Of a stretch of 64,000 nt of DNA, positions 8,603 through 17,915 are shown piece by piece. The notes beneath the pieces were generated by a model. That model worked only from the letters and a program-made list of their open reading frames with translations, ran no database searches and was not told the DNA's origin. The DNA is from Desulfobacterales bacterium (GTDB lineage Bacteria > Desulfobacterota > Desulfobacteria > Desulfobacterales > JARGFK01). The stretch is from contig JARGFK010000007.1 in assembly GCA_029211065.1 (NCBI GenBank), positions 1 to 64,000 on the forward strand, in the 5' to 3' direction. A program made the translations under genes and the position numbers. Position 1 is the stretch's first letter. Each line of letters opens with the position of its first letter.

Positions 8603-8610
<8 letters not shown>
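7903..8610 (-). CDS. livF: Branched-chain amino acid ABC transporter ATPase LivF
   Basis: ATP-binding subunit of the Liv high-affinity branched-chain amino-acid importer. From the start MLELKNVETFYGNIQALKG the protein has 235 residues. It shows Walker A GANGAGKST, the signature TLSGGEQQMLAISRAL, Walker B LLLLDEPSLGL and the switch His region FLVEQNAN. A longer frame is open upstream, but the ATG at 8610 gives the normal LivF length and overlaps the livG stop by 8 bases, indicating translational coupling. It ends LLSNESVKKAYLGI, the segment duplicated near 4709. Confidence 0.95.
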
Positions 8611-9395
<785 letters not shown>

Positions 9396-9421
<26 letters not shown>

Positions 9422-10625
9422 GCGCTTCGAACTGGTAAGTTCGGCGAACCGTACTGATAATGCCGCCGGGCCGAAACACCATCATGGCCACCAGGATGAT
9501 GCCAAAGAGCAGCGTCCGGTATTCCGAAAATGCGCGCAGGTATTCCGGCAGCAGTATCAGCGTTAAAGCCCCGGTAATGACGCCGACAATGGAACCCATA
9601 CCGCCCAAGACAACGATGCAGAGGATAATGATCGACTCCCAGATGGTAAAACTGGCCGGGTTGATGAAGGTGGTTTTGGCCGCAAATACGACCCCCCCCA
9701 TCCCGGCCCAGGTGGCGCCGAGGGCAAAAGCGGTCAGTTTCGTTCGGGTCTTGTCGATGCCCATGGCCTGGCAGGCAATTTCATCTTCCCTTAACGCAAT
9801 CCAGGCCCTGCCGATCCTGGAATCCTGCAGCCGGTTGACCACAAAGATCGTAAAAATGACCATCCCGATCATCAAAAAGTAGATAAAGATAGTGGATTGA
9901 TGCAGGGAGAAATCGATGCCGAAGAAGCCCGGGCGGGGGATATTGGCGATGCCGCTGGGGCCGAAGGAAAAATCGTTCCAGTTTTCCAGGACCAAACGGA
10001 TGATTTCCCCGAAACCCAGGGTGACAATCGCCAGATAGTCTCCGCGCAGGCGCAGAACCGGAAACCCCAGCAGGATGCCGAAAAAAAATCCCATGCCGGC
10101 GCCGATGGGCAGAGCGGCCCAGAAACCGATGCCGAAGTGGTAATTCAGCAGGGCATAGCTGTAGGCACCGACAGCATAAAAAGCCACATAGCCAAGATCG
10201 AGCAGCCCGGCGAGTCCCACCACGATATTGAGCCCCAGCCCGATGACGATATAGATCAGCGCATTGACCATGATATTGGTTTGGTACATTGAAAAGAGAA
10301 AGGGGAATGCGATGGTGAAAAGCGCCAGAACCGTCAGCGCCGGGATGAGAACTTTTGGTTTGTCAAAGGCCGATTGGAGCAAGGATTTTCCGGGTGCCGA
10401 TCCGGATTGAACCTTTTTTTGCCCGGTTTCTTTTCGCTTGATGAGGTAACGCCATAAAAAGGACAGAAAAAAGCTGCCGACACCCACAAAAAAGAGGTTC
10501 CACCAGCGCCACTCTACCGTCTTATAGATCGTATTCACCCGGATGACCATGACGGGAAAGGTCAGAAACATGAACCAGATGGAAGTCAGCAGGGATTTTC
10601 TTATTTCTGCAAGACTTGGCATCAT
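9396..10625 (-). CDS. livM: Branched-chain amino acid ABC transporter permease LivM
   Basis: An inner-membrane permease of 409 residues. The core has the LivM hallmarks GLNIVVGLAGLLDLGYVAFY, LGFPVLRLRGDYLAIVTLGF and ALREDEIACQAMGID, the cytoplasmic coupling loop. About 90 N-terminal residues (two predicted membrane segments plus a charged linker) precede the conserved core, a longer leader than in small LivM proteins. It lies 4 bases after livH and overlaps livG, so it is co-transcribed. Confidence 0.94.
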
Positions 10626-10629
10626 GCAA

Positions 10630-11532
10630 TCACACCTTCTCGGTTTCGGATCGACCCAGGATACCGGAGGGTCTGAAAATCAGAATGAATACCAGGAATA
10701 GAAATGCAAACACGTCTTCATAATCGCTGGAAACATATCCGGTAAAAAAACTCTCGGTCCAGCCCAGGACCAGGCTGCCCAGGACTGCCCCGGGAATACT
10801 GCCGATGCCGCCCAGGACCGCCGCGACAAAGGCCTTAATGCCGGCGATGAAGCCGATGTAAAAATTGATCTGTCCGATATGGGAGGCGATCAGCACCCCG
10901 CCGATGGCGGCCGTGGCCGAACCGACGATAAAGGTAACCGAGATAACGCGGTTGACGTCCACCCCCACCAGCATGGCCATATCGCGGTCTTGGGCCGTGG
11001 CCCGCATGGCTTTGCCGATTCTGGTAAATTTGATCATCAATGTCAGGAGAATCATGACGGCGGTGGTTGTAATCAGGATGACGATTTCCGAAGACCGGAT
11101 AATGTGGGCGTAGGGCGCAAGAAATTTAAATTCCGGGATCAGACTGGGAAAAGGCAGAAAGTCGGATGTCTGGGCCAGCAGGACATAATTTTGCAAAAAC
11201 AGGGACATGCCGATGGCGCTGATCAGGGCGGACAGTCTGGGGGCATGCCGCAGGGGCTTGTAGGCTAACTTTTCAACCGTAAAGCCGTACGCGCTGGAAT
11301 AGACCACTGCCACCAGGGAGGCGATTACCAGGATCGCCACCTGATTCCAGCCCAGCAGTGTCAGTACGCCGGCCACGATCAGGGCCGTAAACGCCCCGAT
11401 CATATAGATTTCACCATGGGCAAAGTTGATCAGCTGGATAATGCCGTACACCATGGTATACCCCAGGGCGATCAGGGCATAGATGCTGCCGCGCGTCAAA
11501 CCTCCCAGTAAAAGTTCGAGAAAGTAATCCAT
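10630..11532 (-). CDS. livH: Branched-chain amino acid ABC transporter permease LivH
   Basis: An inner-membrane permease of 300 residues with about eight hydrophobic segments. It contains LGGLTRGSIYALIALGYTMV and INFAHGEIYMIGAF near the N-terminus, RATAQDRDMAMLVGVDVNRV (the coupling loop) and AFVAAVLGGIGSIPGAVLG. It forms the translocation pore with LivM. It sits 73 bases downstream of livK, separated by a hairpin that may reduce read-through from the binding-protein gene. Confidence 0.95.
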   Translation of the reverse strand: MDYFLELLLGGLTRGSIYALIALGYTMVYGIIQLINFAHGEIYMIGAFTALIVAGVLTLLGWNQVAILVIASLVAVVYSSAYGFTVEKLAYKPLRHAPRLSALISAIGMSLFLQNYVLLAQTSDFLPFPSLIPEFKFLAPYAHIIRSSEIVILITTTAVMILLTLMIKFTRIGKAMRATAQDRDMAMLVGVDVNRVISVTFIVGSATAAIGGVLIASHIGQINFYIGFIAGIKAFVAAVLGGIGSIPGAVLGSLVLGWTESFFTGYVSSDYEDVFAFLFLVFILIFRPSGILGRSETEKV

Positions 11533-11544
11533 ATGAAAAAATCA

Positions 11545-11593
11545 TAAAAAATCAGGGGGCAGGCACATCTCCGCCCGACCCCTGATTTTTTTT
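11545..11593 (-). terminator. Hairpin attenuator between livK and livH
   Basis: AATCAGGGG (11549-11557) pairs with CCCCTGATT (11579-11587), with A/T runs on both sides. Read on the minus strand after the livK stop this is an intrinsic-terminator-like structure. Partial termination here would make the binding protein more abundant than the membrane and ATPase subunits, a common arrangement in binding-protein operons. Confidence 0.7.
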
Positions 11594-11605
11594 CAAGTAA
11601 CAGGA

Positions 11606-12733
11606 TTATTTAATTTCAACATAAACGCCATTTTTGACTTGATACATGGAGAACCCGACGCCGGTGGCATCCCCTCTGTCATCAAAGTGGATTTTCCCCA
11701 GCGGGGTTTCGACATCCTGGGTGCGAAGCGCTTTGGCGACGGCGTCATAATCCGTTGAACCGGCCTTTTCAATGGCATTCAGAAGGGCCTGGGTTGCGGC
11801 GTAAGCATTCAGGAAAAATGCGCCGGGATCCGAACCATAGGCTTTTTTATGGGCTTCATTGGCGGCAATCGCCATGGGGTTTTGAGAAACATCTTTCGGG
11901 CCGGTGGCGTAAACCCCTTCCGCGTATTTGCCGGCGACTTTGATAAAGGTGTCGTCCTTTACGCCGTCATCGGAGATAAAGACGGTTTTCATCTTCTTTT
12001 TGCGCATTTGGGTGACGATCTTGGAAGCTTCCGGATGGTAGCCGCCGAAGATGACTGCGTCGGCATTGGCGCGTTTTATTTTCTGAACGACGGCGGAATA
12101 GTCCACCGCGCCGGGCGTAATGCCTTCATAGAGAACCACTTTGGCCCTGGAATCTTTTTCCAGAAATGCTTTGGCAAATTCTGCCAGCCCTTTGCCGTAG
12201 TCGCCCTTGTCATGAAGCACGGCTATTTTTTTCAGCTTCAGGGTGTCCAGGGCAAAATCAACTTCCAGTCGTGCCTGGGCGTCATCGGACGCGATGGTTC
12301 GGTAAAAGTTGGGATAATCGCCGCTTTGGGTCAGGGCCGGGTTGGTGGCCGAGGGGGACATGGCGATAATTTTGGAATCCTTGTAGATGCCGAGGGCTGC
12401 CTTGGTGGCGCCGCTGCAGATATGGCCGATAACCACATGCGCTTTCAGGGATACCAGCTTGGTTGCCGTGTTGGTGGCCACTTCCGGCTTACAGACATCA
12501 TCTTCCACCAGCAGCTCGACCTTTCTTCCCAAAATGCCGCCCTTTGCATTGACATCCTTGACCACCAGCTCTGCGGCCTTTGTGGTGGGGATGCCGTATG
12601 ATGCCAGGTCGCCGCTATGGGGACCGGCGACGCCCAGCCGAATGGGCTCTGCTGCGAAAGCATTTCCCATGAACATCAAAATCGATACCCATACGATCAA
12701 TGATACTGCTATCGGGATTCTTTTGGTTAACAT
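11606..12733 (-). CDS. livK: Branched-chain amino acid ABC transporter substrate-binding protein
   Basis: A periplasmic Leu/Ile/Val-type binding protein of 375 residues. The N-terminus is a signal peptide ending GNAFA, with cleavage before AEPIRLGVAGPHSGD. The periplasmic binding fold shows the usual blocks GGILGRKVELLVEDD, GHICSGATKAALGIY, SPSATNPALTQSGD and YRTIASDDAQ. It is the first gene of the liv operon, with AAAGGAGG ahead of its ATG. Ligand specificity within branched-chain or related amino acids cannot be settled from sequence. Confidence 0.94.
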   Translation of the reverse strand: MLTKRIPIAVSLIVWVSILMFMGNAFAAEPIRLGVAGPHSGDLASYGIPTTKAAELVVKDVNAKGGILGRKVELLVEDDVCKPEVATNTATKLVSLKAHVVIGHICSGATKAALGIYKDSKIIAMSPSATNPALTQSGDYPNFYRTIASDDAQARLEVDFALDTLKLKKIAVLHDKGDYGKGLAEFAKAFLEKDSRAKVVLYEGITPGAVDYSAVVQKIKRANADAVIFGGYHPEASKIVTQMRKKKMKTVFISDDGVKDDTFIKVAGKYAEGVYATGPKDVSQNPMAIAANEAHKKAYGSDPGAFFLNAYAATQALLNAIEKAGSTDYDAVAKALRTQDVETPLGKIHFDDRGDATGVGFSMYQVKNGVYVEIK

Positions 12734-12794
12734 AACGCCTCCTTTGTGAAAAAAAATGAAATGTGAGTTTCAAATAGGGCTCGTCCAAATTTTT

Positions 12795-12822
12795 TCTATA
12801 TACCATAAAGCTTACAAGTCAA
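12795..12822 (-). promoter_or_regulatory. Predicted sigma-70 promoter of the liv operon
   Basis: On the minus strand TTGACT (12822-12817) and TATAGA (12800-12795) are 16 bases apart, in an AT-rich stretch about 60 bases before the livK ATG. It is the best match in the intergenic region between livK and nadK. Confidence 0.5.
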
Positions 12823-12981
12823 GCAAAAGAAATTCTTAGGAAAATGAAATTTAAAAAACAGGTCTTAAAAAACTCTTGCCGTAATTAAAAATTGCTTGTA
12901 ATTAACTATTTACGGATCAGCAAGATCGGTCCAGACAAAAATTAACATGCCAAAAGGTATTTTGCAGGAGTTGATTCTATT

Positions 12982-13836
12982 TTGAAAAAAATTGGTTTGG
13001 TAGTTAAAAACGATCCGGAGGCCATTCAGAAGGCGGATGAGCTTGAAAAATGGCTATGCTCGAAAAAAGTTCGGGTGATCCGAAAGGAAAGCGCGCCGCC
13101 TGACCGCAGGCTGAAGTCCCACCGAAAGACACAGGCGCCGGCGGATTTGTTTTGTGTTTTTGTTCTGGGCGGGGACGGCACTTTCCTGAGTGCGGTTCGC
13201 TGGATCGGCGACCGGAAAATCCCCATTTTGGGGGTGAAGTTCGGGGAGGTGGGGTTTTTAGCGGAAACGGCGGAAGAGAGTCTGTTCCGGGTCGCCGAGG
13301 CGATATTAGATAATGATTTTAAAACCGAACCCCGGATGCGCCTGAAGGTCACGGTGGACCGGGCGGGCCGCGAAAGTATCAGCGAAACGGTGCTCAATGA
13401 TGTCGTCATCAATAAGGGGGCCCTGGCCAGGCTGGCCCAAATTAAAACATTTATTAATGAACACTATCTCACCACCTATCGGGCCGACGGCCTGATCATT
13501 GCAACGCCCACCGGTTCAACCGCCTATTCTCTGGCGGCCGGCGGCCCGGTCATTCATCCGGATGTGCCCGGCATCATCATGACCCCCATCAGTCCTTTTA
13601 CCCTTACCAACCGGCCGCTGATCGTTCCGGATTCGGTGACGATCACCATCAAGCTGGCGGAAAAGTCTGCGGATATCCTCTTGACGTTTGACGGCCAGGC
13701 CGGCATCGAGATAGATGAGCACGATACGATTACCGTCCGCCGGGACCAGCACCCCATTCACATGATCACCATCCCGGGACAGGACTATTTCGATGTGCTC
13801 AAGGCCAAACTGAGGTGGAGCGGGGGCCGGGTCTAG
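12982..13836 (+). CDS. nadK: NAD kinase
   Basis: A 284-residue ATP-NAD kinase (PpnK) that phosphorylates NAD to NADP in the cytoplasm. Diagnostic motifs are [14 protein letters not shown] (about 60-73, the GGDGT phosphate site), [14 protein letters not shown] and [20 protein letters not shown]. It uses a TTG start with GCAGGAG upstream; no better ATG fits the conserved N-terminus KKIGLVVK. It stands alone, divergent from the liv operon. Confidence 0.95.
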   Translation: MKKIGLVVKNDPEAIQKADELEKWLCSKKVRVIRKESAPPDRRLKSHRKTQAPADLFCVFVLGGDGTFLSAVRWIGDRKIPILGVKFGEVGFLAETAEESLFRVAEAILDNDFKTEPRMRLKVTVDRAGRESISETVLNDVVINKGALARLAQIKTFINEHYLTTYRADGLIIATPTGSTAYSLAAGGPVIHPDVPGIIMTPISPFTLTNRPLIVPDSVTITIKLAEKSADILLTFDGQAGIEIDEHDTITVRRDQHPIHMITIPGQDYFDVLKAKLRWSGGRV

Positions 13837-14145
13837 AACCCATCTCAAAAACACCAAGCGTCCACTGGCTGCGTCATCTGCCGATTCAAAAGGAAGTGCA
13901 TTAAACCATCTTCCCTTTTCCATGTTGACTCCTTTCAGCCATTTCTTTATAGTCAGCACTCACCACCGCGTTATTTATCATAACTTACTGAAATAATTTT
14001 AAATTAAACTTTTTCGAGTTCGTAGTTCAGCTTTAAGGTGCAGCTGCCTTTCGGCGCGAGTGCGGTAAAGTCAGCACTGCCAGACATGTAAGAAATCATG
14101 ACTTGGATCTTTGTGGATTAAACCCAACAGTAGCGGAAGGACCAA
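13837..14145. other. Intergenic region, nothing recognised
   Basis: About 310 bases between nadK and the next lipoprotein gene. Short open frames exist on the minus strand but have no recognisable product. A ribosome-site-like GGAAGG lies just before the ATG at 14146. Confidence 0.4.
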
Positions 14146-14715
14146 ATGATGATGCGTAAAGTAATGCGTGTTTTGAGTTTCAGCGGCTGTGTTATCATCA
14201 TGGCGGCGATTTTAGGATGTGCTGCGTCGGGATCAAACATAAGTACGGGAAACACCCAGCCCGAAAACGTTGTTCCCTGGCCCGGCGGCGTGTATCAACC
14301 GAAGCTTCCGTCAGCCATCGAGACCCTCGATGCTGCGAAAAGAGAACTTGCGGCGCTTCTTCAAAGTCAACAGGTCGATGACAATGCCGGTATTAGATAT
14401 CATGGCCAACTCGATTTCAATAAACCGGCCGATCAGAATAGCCTGGCAGCGTACTCGATGAGGGTGCAGGCCTACATGCTCATTCGTGATACCCGGGGTG
14501 AATTCAGATACATGCTACCGAAATCCGCCATTACGGCCCTGGATGATCGAATCCATGTGGGCCCGGTCTTTGCCTTTTTCTATACGGATTTGCTCGAAAG
14601 CCGCATCACAGTTGAAAAGAGCCGGGATGAAGAAATACGCACTTCCTGGCTGGGTACGGACCGGAAGATATATAATGATACCGATCCTGCGTTTGCAAAG
14701 TATGCGGAACCTTAA
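14146..14715 (+). CDS. Lipoprotein, N-terminal part of an interrupted TPR lipoprotein
   Basis: A 189-residue product with a lipoprotein signal peptide (VIIMAAILGC, Cys as lipidation site near residue 25). It then has an exported domain without a named family, including SLAAYSMRVQAYMLIRDTRG. The stop TAA (14713-14715) is followed in the same frame by RPLYQRPYMIQ and then by the TPR segment annotated next. That downstream frame lacks a good ribosome site and begins mid-domain. The likeliest reading is one lipoprotein-TPR gene split by a nonsense codon. Confidence 0.6.
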   Translation: MMMRKVMRVLSFSGCVIIMAAILGCAASGSNISTGNTQPENVVPWPGGVYQPKLPSAIETLDAAKRELAALLQSQQVDDNAGIRYHGQLDFNKPADQNSLAAYSMRVQAYMLIRDTRGEFRYMLPKSAITALDDRIHVGPVFAFFYTDLLESRITVEKSRDEEIRTSWLGTDRKIYNDTDPAFAKYAEP

Positions 14716-14739
14716 CGGCCGCTATATCAGCGGCCCTAT

Positions 14740-15192
14740 ATGATCCAGTGCAGCAGCCTGATTTCATTCTTCTTTAAAAAGCAGGCCGCTGCGGAAAAAT
14801 TTGCCGATGCCCTCTTTTTTGTACAGCAGACGCTGAAAAAACAGCATGACGAGCGACGCGCCCTTTTTGAATCAGAGGCGGCGCAATACCGCGCGCTGGC
14901 AATCAAACCGCCGATGTCGGAGGAGCAGAGAAAACATATTGTTCTGGCCAATGTATTGACTCAGCGCAAAGACTATGCCGGAGCCATCGACCTGTACCTG
15001 AAAGCCATCGATCTGGATCCGGTGTCCTATCCCGGGGCCTACTTCAACCTGGCCCTGCTTTATGCGCAGGTGCAGCGGCATAACAAGGCGATTTCCTTTA
15101 TGAAGCAATACCTGCTGCTCGTTCCCGACGCTGCAGACGCCCGCAGCGCCCAGGACAAAATCTATGAATGGGAGCTGATGATAAATAAATAG
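14740..15192 (+). CDS. TPR protein fragment, C-terminal part of the interrupted lipoprotein
   Basis: A 150-residue frame. It starts with ISFFFKKQAAAEKFADALFF, then carries TPR repeats (KDYAGAIDLYLKAIDLDPVS and AYFNLALLYAQVQRHNKAIS) and ends with the family-like AQDKIYEWE. It is in the same reading frame as the upstream lipoprotein, beyond a TAA. No Shine-Dalgarno sequence is seen near 14740. On its own it would be a cytoplasmic TPR stub, so it is probably the rest of a broken exported protein, or it indicates a sequence error. Confidence 0.55.
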   Translation: MIQCSSLISFFFKKQAAAEKFADALFFVQQTLKKQHDERRALFESEAAQYRALAIKPPMSEEQRKHIVLANVLTQRKDYAGAIDLYLKAIDLDPVSYPGAYFNLALLYAQVQRHNKAISFMKQYLLLVPDAADARSAQDKIYEWELMINK

Positions 15193-15202
15193 GATTGTAA
15201 AA

Positions 15203-16738
15203 ATGGACCGTATGATAAAAATTTTCTTTTTTACATTATTGCTGGCAGGCATTCTATCCGGCCGGGCCGATGTTCTGGCCCAATCCGTCCCCGGGGCATC
15301 CGGGCCCACGATAGATTGCGCGGGGTCGGCGGCGGCCTACCGCGCCCAGGGGATTCCCTGCGATTGTGTCGGCGGACGAATCGTTTGCAACAACTCCTCA
15401 TCCGGGGGGAGTTCGTCCGGCAAAAAGTATAGCGCAGATCATGACGTCAAGATGATGGTGGTGGGCACCATATTCGAGAGCCTTTTAACCTCCCTGTTCA
15501 TGGATGATACCGCCAGTCAAAAGGAAGCCCTTGCCGCACAGCAAAAGGCGGCTGCGCTGGCCGCCCAGCAGGCGGCGGCATTGGAAAGGGCCAAGGCTGC
15601 GGCCGCCCAGGCTGAATATGAAAAAATGATGCGGTTTTACAAACAGTTGGATGGCGGCGGGGGAGCGGCCTTTAAAACCTTGTCGAATTCAAACCTTGCC
15701 TTTAAAACCCTGGACGGGGACGCCGAGACCCTTGCCGCCAATGCCCGAAAACCCTTTGACACTCCTTTAGATACGGCAACGCCCGACTCCGGGACAATCA
15801 CCGCAGGCGGCGCCACGCCCTTCTTTGGGGACACCATGCCGATCGAGCAAATTCAACTGCTGGTCCATCCCGAGAAGGACCCTAATGTGGTAGACCTCAG
15901 AAACGCGACGACCTATGTGGTCGAGAATATTAAAAATGATGGCCAGAAACTGGCTGCGGCTGCAAAACCGGATGCGGGAAAAGGCAAGGACGAACCCGCT
16001 AACCGATCCTTGGAGTGTGAGAAGCTATCTCAAAGGCTGAACGGTTATATCGACCAGAGGGCCAAGTTTCAGAAAACCATCCATCTGGCTCAGGATCAGT
16101 TGACCACCTGGCAAACCGCCAACCGCAATGCCCTGCTGAATGCCGCCAAAGAAGGACTGGAGGTTTACACAGGGCACCTGCTTGAAAAATTTACCCAAAG
16201 GGCCAAGGCGGCCGAACGTCTTCAGCGGATTTACGAAAAGAATGCCGGGAAGATGGCCCAGGACGGCCTGAATGTTGCTGAAATTCATGCCAAAATAGAG
16301 CGGTTGCGACTCCTTTCTTCAGCCGGCCGGATTGTTGAACTTGGCAGCAACATCAATGACTGGCAGGCCTTCATCAAGGACGGCGTATCCGGCCTGATGG
16401 CGCAGCTGACCTCTTCAAATCAGGAGATTCAGGCAATGATAGAAGATCCCAGGATGCAGAAATACTTCGAGACGGAAGCCCCGGAGTTGAAGGCCCTGCT
16501 CGACATCTCCAAGATTGCCGCCTCGAACAAGGTGTTCGGGAAGTGGGTTGCGAAAAAACTGCCTATCATTGCCGGCGTTGAGTTTGCGATCAATCAGGCT
16601 TACAATGCCTTTGACTGGTACCTGAGTTACGAGCGTCTGTCTGAGGCCCATAAAATCAACGGGCGCGTAATGAATTCCGCCAGATACATCCAGAAAAACA
16701 TTGATGACACCTACCTGGCATTGGGAGAATGTCGCTGA
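15203..16738 (+). CDS. Exported coiled-coil protein of unknown function
   Basis: A 511-residue protein with a clear signal peptide (IKIFFFTLLLAGILSGR, cleavage near VLA-QS). The mature part has a Cys-containing segment (DCAGSAAAYRAQGIPCDC), a Ser/Gly linker, and an Ala/Gln-rich coiled coil around residues 110-150 (QKAAALAAQQAAALERAKAA). A long helical C-terminal half follows. No family was recognised. It begins 10 bases after the TPR fragment and is likely in the same operon. It should be periplasmic or cell-surface. Confidence 0.75.
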   Translation: MDRMIKIFFFTLLLAGILSGRADVLAQSVPGASGPTIDCAGSAAAYRAQGIPCDCVGGRIVCNNSSSGGSSSGKKYSADHDVKMMVVGTIFESLLTSLFMDDTASQKEALAAQQKAAALAAQQAAALERAKAAAAQAEYEKMMRFYKQLDGGGGAAFKTLSNSNLAFKTLDGDAETLAANARKPFDTPLDTATPDSGTITAGGATPFFGDTMPIEQIQLLVHPEKDPNVVDLRNATTYVVENIKNDGQKLAAAAKPDAGKGKDEPANRSLECEKLSQRLNGYIDQRAKFQKTIHLAQDQLTTWQTANRNALLNAAKEGLEVYTGHLLEKFTQRAKAAERLQRIYEKNAGKMAQDGLNVAEIHAKIERLRLLSSAGRIVELGSNINDWQAFIKDGVSGLMAQLTSSNQEIQAMIEDPRMQKYFETEAPELKALLDISKIAASNKVFGKWVAKKLPIIAGVEFAINQAYNAFDWYLSYERLSEAHKINGRVMNSARYIQKNIDDTYLALGECR

Positions 16739-16829
16739 GCGGAACGAACGACTTCACGTTGTGCGATGGTGGTTTTAGGAAATGGGAGAAAAACGACCCT
16801 TTCGGTTCACCCCTGCGTAGGCGGGGAAC

Positions 16830-16931
16830 ATTTGAAACCATATCCGAACCGCTCTTGGGCCAGATGACCCCGTTGCGATCGAAATAGGGCTTGTCGATTC
16901 CCTTGGAGATGGTGAGTTGGAAAAGGCCACC
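16830..16931 (-). pseudogene. Fragment of an AlbA_2/Schlafen-type DNA-binding protein gene
   Basis: On the minus strand this stretch encodes LTISKGIDKPYFDRNGVIWP followed by KSGSDM. This resembles the conserved tail of AlbA_2-domain proteins ('ISKGIDKPYF.kNGviWvKsGsDK'). The frame is lost on both sides: upstream within about 20 bases, and downstream it runs into a hairpin (CCCCTGCGTAGGCGGGG, near 16809-16826). It is a gene relic in a scarred intergenic region. Confidence 0.45.
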
Positions 16932-17077
16932 CGTTCAGCTGCAGGGACTTCACCACCTTGTTGGTTGCACCCCTAGCAGGTCAAAATTTACAGGACAGGA
17001 AATTTTCTTTTTCATCAGGATGAATAAACGCGATTCTTCCCCTTCTGTTTGGCCACATACAACGCATCATCGGTTCT

Positions 17078-17893
17078 TTATACAAGGGCTTCCATCTCCT
17101 TCCCCGGTTTAAATTGGGACGCACCCATGCTGACAGTAATGGTTAAAGTCTCATTTGTAATGAAAGAGAAATCCTGTGCTTCAAACCCCTTTCCGATTCT
17201 TTCAGCAACATTCATGGCTGCCTCGATCCCGGTTCCGGGCAAAAGAACTGCAAATTCCTCTCCGCCATACCGGTAGGGGGTATCTGTTTTCCGTAAAAAA
17301 GCCGCGATGATCCCTCCCGCAATTTTCAGGACTTTGTCACCGGTCAGGTGCCCGTACTGGTCGTTTACTTTCTTGAAGTCATCGATATCAATAAGCAATA
17401 AGGACATTGGCTGTTTATAGCGCATCATCCGGTTGATTTCTTCTTTCAATTTTCTAAAAAAATGTCTCGCGTTGTATAGTCGGGTGAGATCGTCAGTAAT
17501 GCTTAGATTCTTATATTCTTCCTCGCTCATCAGGAGTTTTCTTTCCACCTCAAGGCGCTTGATCACCTCAGACTCCAGTTTTTGGATTCGGCGATAAGAA
17601 AACAACACGAATCCAATTGCCAAAAAGGAAGGCAGAAAAGCAGCAATTTCATCAAATTGAAAGTGTTCTAACGGACGGGAGAACATGAAAAGTTTTTCAA
17701 ATGCATTCAGATACATCATTAATGCAGTGCCCAGGAATGCAAAAATAATGACGGCCAAAAGTTCTTTCAATTCAGAGCGCAGAAAGTTTTCAGCAACCCG
17801 GGGACCCATCGATTGATCCTCGGCCTGCAAATCATCTTTTTGCAGCAGTTGAATTGGCTCTAATTTCTGATTTTTTACGTTAGACGTAGCCAT
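17078..17893 (-). CDS. Membrane-anchored diguanylate cyclase (GGDEF), interrupted near its end
   Basis: A 271-residue protein with two hydrophobic segments (about 48-65 and 88-104), a short coiled coil and a GGDEF domain (SITDDLTRLYNARHFFRKL to the end). The active site is GGEEF, preceded by an RKTD inhibitory-site motif with correct spacing (RxxD-x5-GGEEF). It should make cyclic di-GMP. The frame closes at TAA (17080-17078), but the next codons in phase read RTDDALYVAKQKGKNRVYSS, the missing end of the domain, to a TGA at 17015. So the gene was 17015-17893 and carries a nonsense codon. It lies 22 bases after mlaD, apparently in the same operon. Confidence 0.85.
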   Translation of the reverse strand: MATSNVKNQKLEPIQLLQKDDLQAEDQSMGPRVAENFLRSELKELLAVIIFAFLGTALMMYLNAFEKLFMFSRPLEHFQFDEIAAFLPSFLAIGFVLFSYRRIQKLESEVIKRLEVERKLLMSEEEYKNLSITDDLTRLYNARHFFRKLKEEINRMMRYKQPMSLLLIDIDDFKKVNDQYGHLTGDKVLKIAGGIIAAFLRKTDTPYRYGGEEFAVLLPGTGIEAAMNVAERIGKGFEAQDFSFITNETLTITVSMGASQFKPGKEMEALV

Positions 17894-17915
17894 GACCGTC
17901 CCACTTTATATTTAC

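Noticed and set aside
17078-17080. TAA as a reassigned sense codon
   Set aside because: TAA properly ends many intact genes here, such as livF and the unknown gene at 4857.
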